A DNA stretch of 64,000 nt from Hyposmocoma kahamanoa (lineage: Eukaryota > Arthropoda > Insecta > Lepidoptera > Cosmopterigidae), in assembly GCF_003589595.1 (NCBI RefSeq), contig NW_020654080.1, positions 6,185,486 through 6,249,485 of the forward strand. The letters run 5' to 3'. This document shows positions 59,601-64,000 of this stretch, in pieces. Position 1 is the stretch's first letter; each line of letters begins with the position of its first letter. The notes under the pieces are model-generated. The model saw only the letters and a program-made list of their open reading frames with translations, was not told the origin of the DNA and did no database searches. The translations under genes were made by a program, and so were the position numbers.

Positions 59601-62600
59601 CATTTTGATCTTGTCTATGTTTTTCAAAGGACTAGTTTTGGGTTGTTCGCTTTGGGTGTTGGGTAGCGTGATTTTTTCTTCAGGCGATTTGACTGGTGAT
59701 TTGATCTCTGGGGGTGATTTGGTTGTTGGTGATGAAGCTTGTGGATTGGTGAACGTGTTAATTCGTTGTGCTATCACTGAACTGCGGACTGGCTTTTCTG
59801 GTATGCTTGTTGTTCTGTAAAAGAAAAAAAATTACATACTATGGTTATACAATAGCCGTGGTATCTTAAAGGTTTCATCTACCGCCTCTCAAGCAGAGGG
59901 TCGTGGGTTCTAATCCGGGCTTGCACATCTAGGTATTTTGGGATTTATGTCCAAAATTCAATTTAAAATTGACCATGAGCTTTTGTTCAATATCAAAGGA
60001 AGGAAAACTTAATGACCATATGGTACTGGCTGACTTCTCTCGGTCTACAGTATTTATGCTGAGGCAGGGCCATTTTAGCACAAACTGTAGTCATAGGTAC
60101 ATTAAAATTTTATCAGTTCTTATAGTATTTGTTTGTTTTCCTCACAGTATTTGTTTTTCTCGCAGTATGTGTTTTATATAAATTTGAATGTTCTATGTGA
60201 AAAAATGAATGTTCTATGTGCTTTTATGTTATACTCTGTGAAGTGATTGTAAATGTTTTGTTTCTGTTTGTATTTGCGCTGAATAAACGTGTTATCTATG
60301 TATCTATCTATCTTAATGAGGAAAACCTGCACACATATGGTTAAGTAAGCGAACGAATGTCTCTAGAAACGTAGCTTGGGCGTAACGTAGCAGTAAACAT
60401 AATAATACTGACAAATGGTGAACCCCTTTTTTTCTTCACGATTCTCGATATGTAATCGACTTAAGTGGTTTTGTAAGTAGTAACGTTACATGTAATCGGA
60501 GTAGAAATGCAGTAATTTATAATAATCCCGAGCGCCATTTTAGCGCTCACAGTACCCTAACATTTGGAAACGGGAATAAACGCGTTCACATACGGATAGG
60601 TATTTTTCACATCTAGTTAGTTTACCGACGTTTCGGCCAGGTTGCACCTGACTGGTGATGCGGTGTTTACATCAGTGTTGGGCGTTAATCAATTAAATTT
60701 CAATCAGGAATTCAATCAGATTAAAAAATCAATTCAATTACATTAATTGCAATTAATTTTTTTTGTTGTTGAAACAATTGAAACTAACAATTAAAACCGA
60801 AAGTACCGAATAAGTGTCATTATGAATATGGGTTAGGGGGTGGGTTGGGTTAGTGAGTGGGTCAGAGGGTGGGCTAGGTGTTGGGTTAGGGGGTGGGTTA
60901 GTTGAGTTAGGGGATGGGTGAGCGGGTGAGTGTGTTAGGGGGTGGATTGGGTGGTGGATTGGGGGTGTGTTAGATGATGAATTATTGGGTGGGTCAGGGG
61001 CTGGGTTAGGGGGTCGGTTACTCCGTTACCCTGACCCACCCCCTAACCCACTTCTGACCCCCAACTCAAACCCTAACCCACCCCCTATATTATTCGCAAC
61101 TGACAATTAATTAGTCAATCTTTAATTGCCAGGACAAATAAATTTTGCCCAACACTGGTTTACATCTCCATCTCGCCGGTGGAATCTTCATTCACTCGTC
61201 ACCGTCGGAGTCACGCATCACGATAGCCTGTTCTTTTGTTAGAGTATAAACGTCACGTTAGCTGCACCCGCGCACCACCACCCGCAGACGACCCAGCAAC
61301 ACTCGAGAGATCGCACGTTATCTGTCATAACGGTCCTACGACGTATTTTTAAAACTTTTAATAAAAATGGAAGTAAATGAATTTGCTACTCCGCGAACCC
61401 GGTGAAGGTCAAATCGTGTAAATTTTCTGAGCTTGTAATACCTATTAGGTGAATATTTTCCGAGAGTACTGACCTGCCGGACATCTGTCCCTGCGCCAAA
61501 TGCTGCTCGAACTTGGCCCTGGCGGCTGCGGTAGAGCCGATCAGCTGCTTGGCTTCCATCGAGCGCGAGCGTCGCGCCACCTCCGCCCCGCGCTGCCCCT
61601 CCATCGCTTCGGGGATGGCCGGTCTGACAACAACCAATCAATGACCAACGTTCGACAAAAGAGACTGTTCCTGGATGAATGACAGACTAAATTACAAAAG
61701 GCCAATTTATGTTGGCCTTGACGACTGTTTCTGTATGATTGACGGACTAAGTCGCAAGTCGCCAATTTCTGTTGGCCTCTAACGACTGTTTTTGGATGGT
61801 TGACGGACTACGTCGCAAATTGGCAATTTATGTTGGCCAGCGCGACTTAGTGACTTTTCGCTCTACGGCGACGATATTCGGGTAACGTTCAGTTGTTTTC
61901 TCCATATAATTTCGGAGGCAAATTTTATTACTATTAAATTGTAACCAAGGACCAAGTGATCGGGTGGACAAGTCGGGCGCCTGGTGTTAAGCGACGCGTC
62001 TGTCCATAACAGTTTCAGTGCCACTCAGAGCTTTAAATCACAAAGATTTGAGGAACACTGCCACTGCGCCTGTCACACTGAGACATAAGTTGACAAGTCA
62101 CACCAAGTATTTCACCAGCACCCTTAATCTTCAAAACAAACTGTTTATTAGCGTGTAAAAAGGCTAAATTGTAATTAGTTATAACGTTTTGTTTTGCTTT
62201 ATAACAAATTACAGAAAAAAATCAAGTGACAAGGACGGTTGCACGGGATTAATTTTGACCTTAGAAATATCCAAGTTGTAACGTTCGGGTAAAAAGGAAC
62301 TCCGATTGGTTAGATTGAGTAACACATAATTTACCGGTGAGTGCTCTTAGAAAATCTCGCCAATGCGAAGAGAATCACTCAATTGTCATATATGAAATAT
62401 CCTAGAAATGTAGAGTCATTATTCTTTTGTTTCAACTTTGTTTTGTATTTTATGCATAGTAACGGTTTTAGTAAGATTATCCATAACATCATTTTATATT
62501 TCTAGCATATGCCCTTTATTAGTGTCTCATTTCCTATATGACTTACACCTGCGAAGTGATTTAATATAACAATGTAGATAATGGGTCCGTCAAATCGTTA

Positions 62601-62915
62601 ATATAGATAAAGAATAACATAGGTTCTGGTACCTGACCCTTGCAGAACACCTATCCCTAATTTTCTAAAATCAGACTTAACGCCATCTACCTTTACATAA
62701 ATATTGAATTATATGTATACCCAAGGACAATTAAACTTCGTTCCTAAAGTTCATATTAATAATTAGAAACCATCCTCTGAAATATTGTGAAATAAATATT
62801 TATCAACTTATAGATAATACAAAATAAATTCTTACTTTTCTTGTTCGGCTTTTGCCCTTCTAGCAGCTTCTAACTCATCTCTTCTTCTAACATCTTCCTC
62901 TGCTTTCTTCTTCTC
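56540..62915 (-). CDS. Abp1: Drebrin-like actin-binding adaptor (Abp1/DBNL), C-terminal five exons, partial
   Basis: Adaptor that in known members binds F-actin through an N-terminal ADF-H domain and links actin to endocytic partners through a C-terminal SH3. Exons 5' to 3' on the minus strand: 62836-62915, 61474-61623, 59210-59814, 57246-57344, 56540-56694. All phases agree (1089 bp, 362 residues plus stop). Order seen: Lys/Glu/Arg-rich helix, a second charged segment ([19 protein letters not shown]), a Pro/Ser/Asp-rich linker, an acidic stretch with YEDL, and an SH3. The SH3 runs [20 protein letters not shown] to [10 protein letters not shown], with the WW pair and LFPANYV intact. The [11 protein letters not shown] opening and the [16 protein letters not shown] ending fit DBNL better than cortactin. 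The missing ADF-H exons should lie beyond the right edge. Confidence 0.88.
56815..57112 (+). repeat. Dispersed 'accgacttc' repeat, copy in Abp1 intron
   Basis: It begins 'aaccgatttcaaaaaagaag' and ends 'gaggttggttttttttagta', with the same middle blocks as 9435-9830. Confidence 0.75.
57246..57344 (-). CDS. Abp1: Abp1 exon, acidic linker and start of SH3
   Basis: Thirty-three codons: [20 protein letters not shown] then [13 protein letters not shown]. The first beta strand of the SH3 (ALYDYQA) is encoded here and the rest in the last exon. It has a TTCATAG acceptor and GTATTAAT donor. Confidence 0.9.
57621..58016. mobile_element. MITE with GGCGCGTTCCCATTATGTCG ends
   Basis: Inverted ends GGCGCGTTCCCATTATGTCG / CGACATAATGGGGACGCGCC flank a 396-bp element rich in 'tgtcgtcac' and 'cgtgac' motifs in both orientations. 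The flanks repeat ATAAG (57616-57620 and 58017-58021). It sits in an Abp1 intron, directly next to a family A repeat. Confidence 0.82.
58020..58225 (+). repeat. Family A repeat fragment (plus)
   Basis: It includes 'gcacatgggacttgttaact' and ends 'accaccaggcggacgacttg'. It abuts the right flank of the 57621-58016 MITE. Confidence 0.72.
58705..59070. repeat. Two opposed family A copies forming a fold-back
   Basis: Plus-oriented start (aaagagttcgtccagggcag) at 58711, then from about 58860 a minus-oriented copy ending 'cagtacttccctggacgaag' at about 59035. The two outer ends are therefore inverted copies of each other. Confidence 0.72.
59210..59814 (-). CDS. Abp1: Abp1 exon, proline/serine-rich linker
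   Basis: About 201 codons. It opens [20 protein letters not shown]. Proline-rich SP/TP motifs follow ([19 protein letters not shown]), then an acidic Asp/Asn/Ser-rich part, ending NGTTTLDG. The many SP dipeptides suggest phosphorylation and SH3 or WW docking (inference). It has a TTTTACAG acceptor and GTAAGTTGG donor. Confidence 0.88.
59865..59925 (+). repeat. tRNA-like SINE head remnant in Abp1 intron
   Basis: It reads 'gccgtggtatcttaaaggtt' and 'tcgtgggttctaatccgggc', which look like degenerate A and B boxes. The B box deviates from consensus, so not a functional tRNA. Confidence 0.45.
60020..60315 (+). repeat. Probable LINE 3' end with TCTA-repeat tail
   Basis: It ends 'gctgaataaacgtgttatct' and then (ATCT)n. 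A similar end, 'atccaaataaacattttatc' + (TATC)n, is at 35935-35975. This looks like non-LTR 3' ends with microsatellite tails; the superfamily is uncertain. Confidence 0.5.
60673..61157. mobile_element. hAT-type MITE, 485 bp, with G-rich telomere-like interior
   Basis: Terminal repeats CAGTGTTGGGC / GCCCAACACTG are flanked by a perfect 8-bp duplication GTTTACAT (60665-60672 and 61158-61165). No transposase is present. The interior, about 60829-61088, holds many degenerate copies of GGGTTAGGGGGT, then an inverted run of CCCTAACCCACC. It sits in the intron between Abp1 exons at 61474 and 59814, inside another repeat. Confidence 0.88.
61474..61623 (-). CDS. Abp1: Abp1 exon, charged segment after coiled coil
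   Basis: Fifty codons starting [20 protein letters not shown] and ending [12 protein letters not shown]. It is much more GC-rich than its surroundings, consistent with a conserved exon. It has a TTGTCAG acceptor and GTCAGTAC donor. Confidence 0.82.
61965..62135 (-). repeat. Family A repeat fragment (minus)
   Basis: It contains 'cactcagagctttaaatcac' and 'gacataagttgacaagtcac'. Intron of Abp1. Confidence 0.76.
62836..62915 (-). CDS. Abp1: Abp1 exon, charged coiled-coil segment
   Basis: It has a TTTTCAG acceptor and GTAAGAATT donor. It encodes [20 protein letters not shown] then AKAEQEK, typical of the charged single helix that follows the ADF-H domain in Abp1 proteins. It is the most upstream exon visible; it starts in phase 0 and ends in phase 2. 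Confidence 0.85.
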
Positions 62916-62997
62916 CTGAAAATCAAGTTTCACACAATATAGTTTAGTCATAAAATACTTTACGTCTAATAATACAAGAACTATTATACTTGAGTTT

Positions 62998-63205
62998 AGT
63001 ATAATAATAATAATAACGCACACACTCATAAATAGCTCCGCACTAGGAAAACCCTATCGCAAGTGCCATGGACACACATGAATAACAACAAATTACATCC
63101 TAACTCACGAGAGGAACAAATAAAGGCCATACAAATATTTATCCCGGCCCGGGAATCGAACCCGGGAACTTTGCGTGGCCGACAAGTCGACCACGAAGGT
63201 AGTTG
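62998..63205 (-). repeat. tRNA-headed SINE, family B, copy 5
   Basis: Minus orientation with a TAATAATAATAA tail at 62999-63015, body 'tccgcactaggaaaacc' and reversed B box 'gggaatcgaaccc'. Lies 80 bases upstream of the first visible Abp1 exon. Confidence 0.82.
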
Positions 63206-64000
63206 AAATATAATTGTATTATAATAAATAGTTATATTAACATTATTATACTAGCGTGGCGTAGATCTTCTCCTTGAAGGTGTGCCCAACATTCGGGTTT
63301 ACAATTGGTTAACGATGATAAAGAAACAATGGCGAACTCCCATATAAATTTTTGTTCACATATAAATATGTGAAAATATAGAGTTGAAATTCCTGAACAA
63401 ATTATGTTCTGGGTTTACTATTCTGAGAAGTCTGGAATTAAAGATATTCCAGCCTGAAGTTTTGGAGGTTGTTTTACATAATTGAATACGTAATTTAGGT
63501 ATATTAAATATTACGATTGCAATCTTAACATCGTATTATGTATCGTTTCTTTAATTTCTTAATTTTTATTTACTGTTGTGATGCCTTTACAGCAATAAAG
63601 ATATTTCTTTTCCAAAGTTACTGTTCAAACAACGTTAAAGCCACTGACTGAGTTATTTTAACTTGTGGCTTTAGAAAAAGTGCAAATCAATCGAATTTTA
63701 CATTGCACAGGCATGTGTTATTTTTTTGTCTATAAATCACACAATAGCCCAAATATTTCATGTAATTAGACTTATTTAAGTAGTTAATTATAAATCTTGC
63801 CAAATTTTGCTTTTGTTACTTTAGATTGCCTGTTTCTTTGTATATTTTGATAATTGTTGTTAACGATTATTTTGACATAGTGTTGATCTTGTAAGCATAC
63901 ATATTGTCGATATTCTGTTATTAAAACAATTCACTACGAAGTTTTTATTGTTTTATTATTATTATTTTTATTATTTCAAGTTTTCCTACAAATGAAAAAA
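63206..64000. other. Abp1 intron sequence at right edge
   Basis: AT-rich, ending in a (TTA)n run. No further Abp1 exon is visible before the window ends. Confidence 0.55.

Noticed and set aside
60829..61088. True telomere or interstitial telomere
   Set aside because: The units are irregular GGGTTAGGGGGT-like rather than clean TTAGG, and lie inside a MITE with exact target duplication.
62836..62915. Cortactin as the identity of the right-hand gene
   Set aside because: The SH3 alone could fit, but no 37-residue cortactin repeats precede the linker, and the [11 protein letters not shown] start and [16 protein letters not shown] end fit DBNL/Abp1 better.

Overview
This window is nuclear DNA of an insect, most likely a moth or butterfly. 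It is AT-rich, with small exons, GT..AG introns up to about 5 kb, and dense SINE, MITE and other short repeats. Two assembly gaps are present (34994-35393 and 56267-56276). The lepidopteran assignment is inference. It rests on the repeat style (tRNA-headed SINEs and the 'accgacttcaaaaaaggagg' repeat) and on the presence of a CENP-T-type gene, which moths and butterflies keep although they lost CenH3. I see no bacterial, viral or CRISPR content.

Three protein genes can be assembled from exons with matching splice sites and phases. (1) Minus strand, 8647-30950: a 14-exon, about 689-residue proton-coupled peptide transporter (POT/PTR, SLC15 family, relative of fly yin). Its proton-coupling motifs are intact, but several substrate-pocket residues are changed. 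(2) Plus strand, 34697-43505: a 6-exon, about 1154-residue kinetochore protein of CENP-T type. It has an N-terminal SP/TP cluster, a long acidic middle with 11-residue tandem repeats, and a C-terminal histone-fold region. Genes 1 and 2 are head to head, with about 3.7 kb between start codons. (3) Minus strand, 56540-62915 and continuing past the right edge: the C-terminal five exons of a drebrin-like actin-binding adaptor (Abp1/DBNL), with charged helix, proline/serine-rich linker and terminal SH3 domain. Its N-terminal ADF-H exons lie outside the window. The three genes show no sign of acting in one pathway.

Layout: 1-8646 is gene-free and repeat-rich, with a dead non-LTR retrotransposon fragment. 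8647-30950 is the transporter, whose large introns are loaded with repeats. 30951-34696 is the divergent intergenic region, holding three tandem 165-bp palindromic MITEs. 34697-43505 is CENP-T. 43506-56539 is gene-free with several MITE and SINE insertions, some nested. 56540-64000 is the Abp1 3' half. One Abp1 intron carries a hAT-type MITE with a perfect 8-bp target duplication and a G-rich, telomere-like interior.

Protein lengths and exon joins were worked out by hand from splice sites and reading phase. Repeat superfamily labels are inferred from ends and target duplications, not from database matches.
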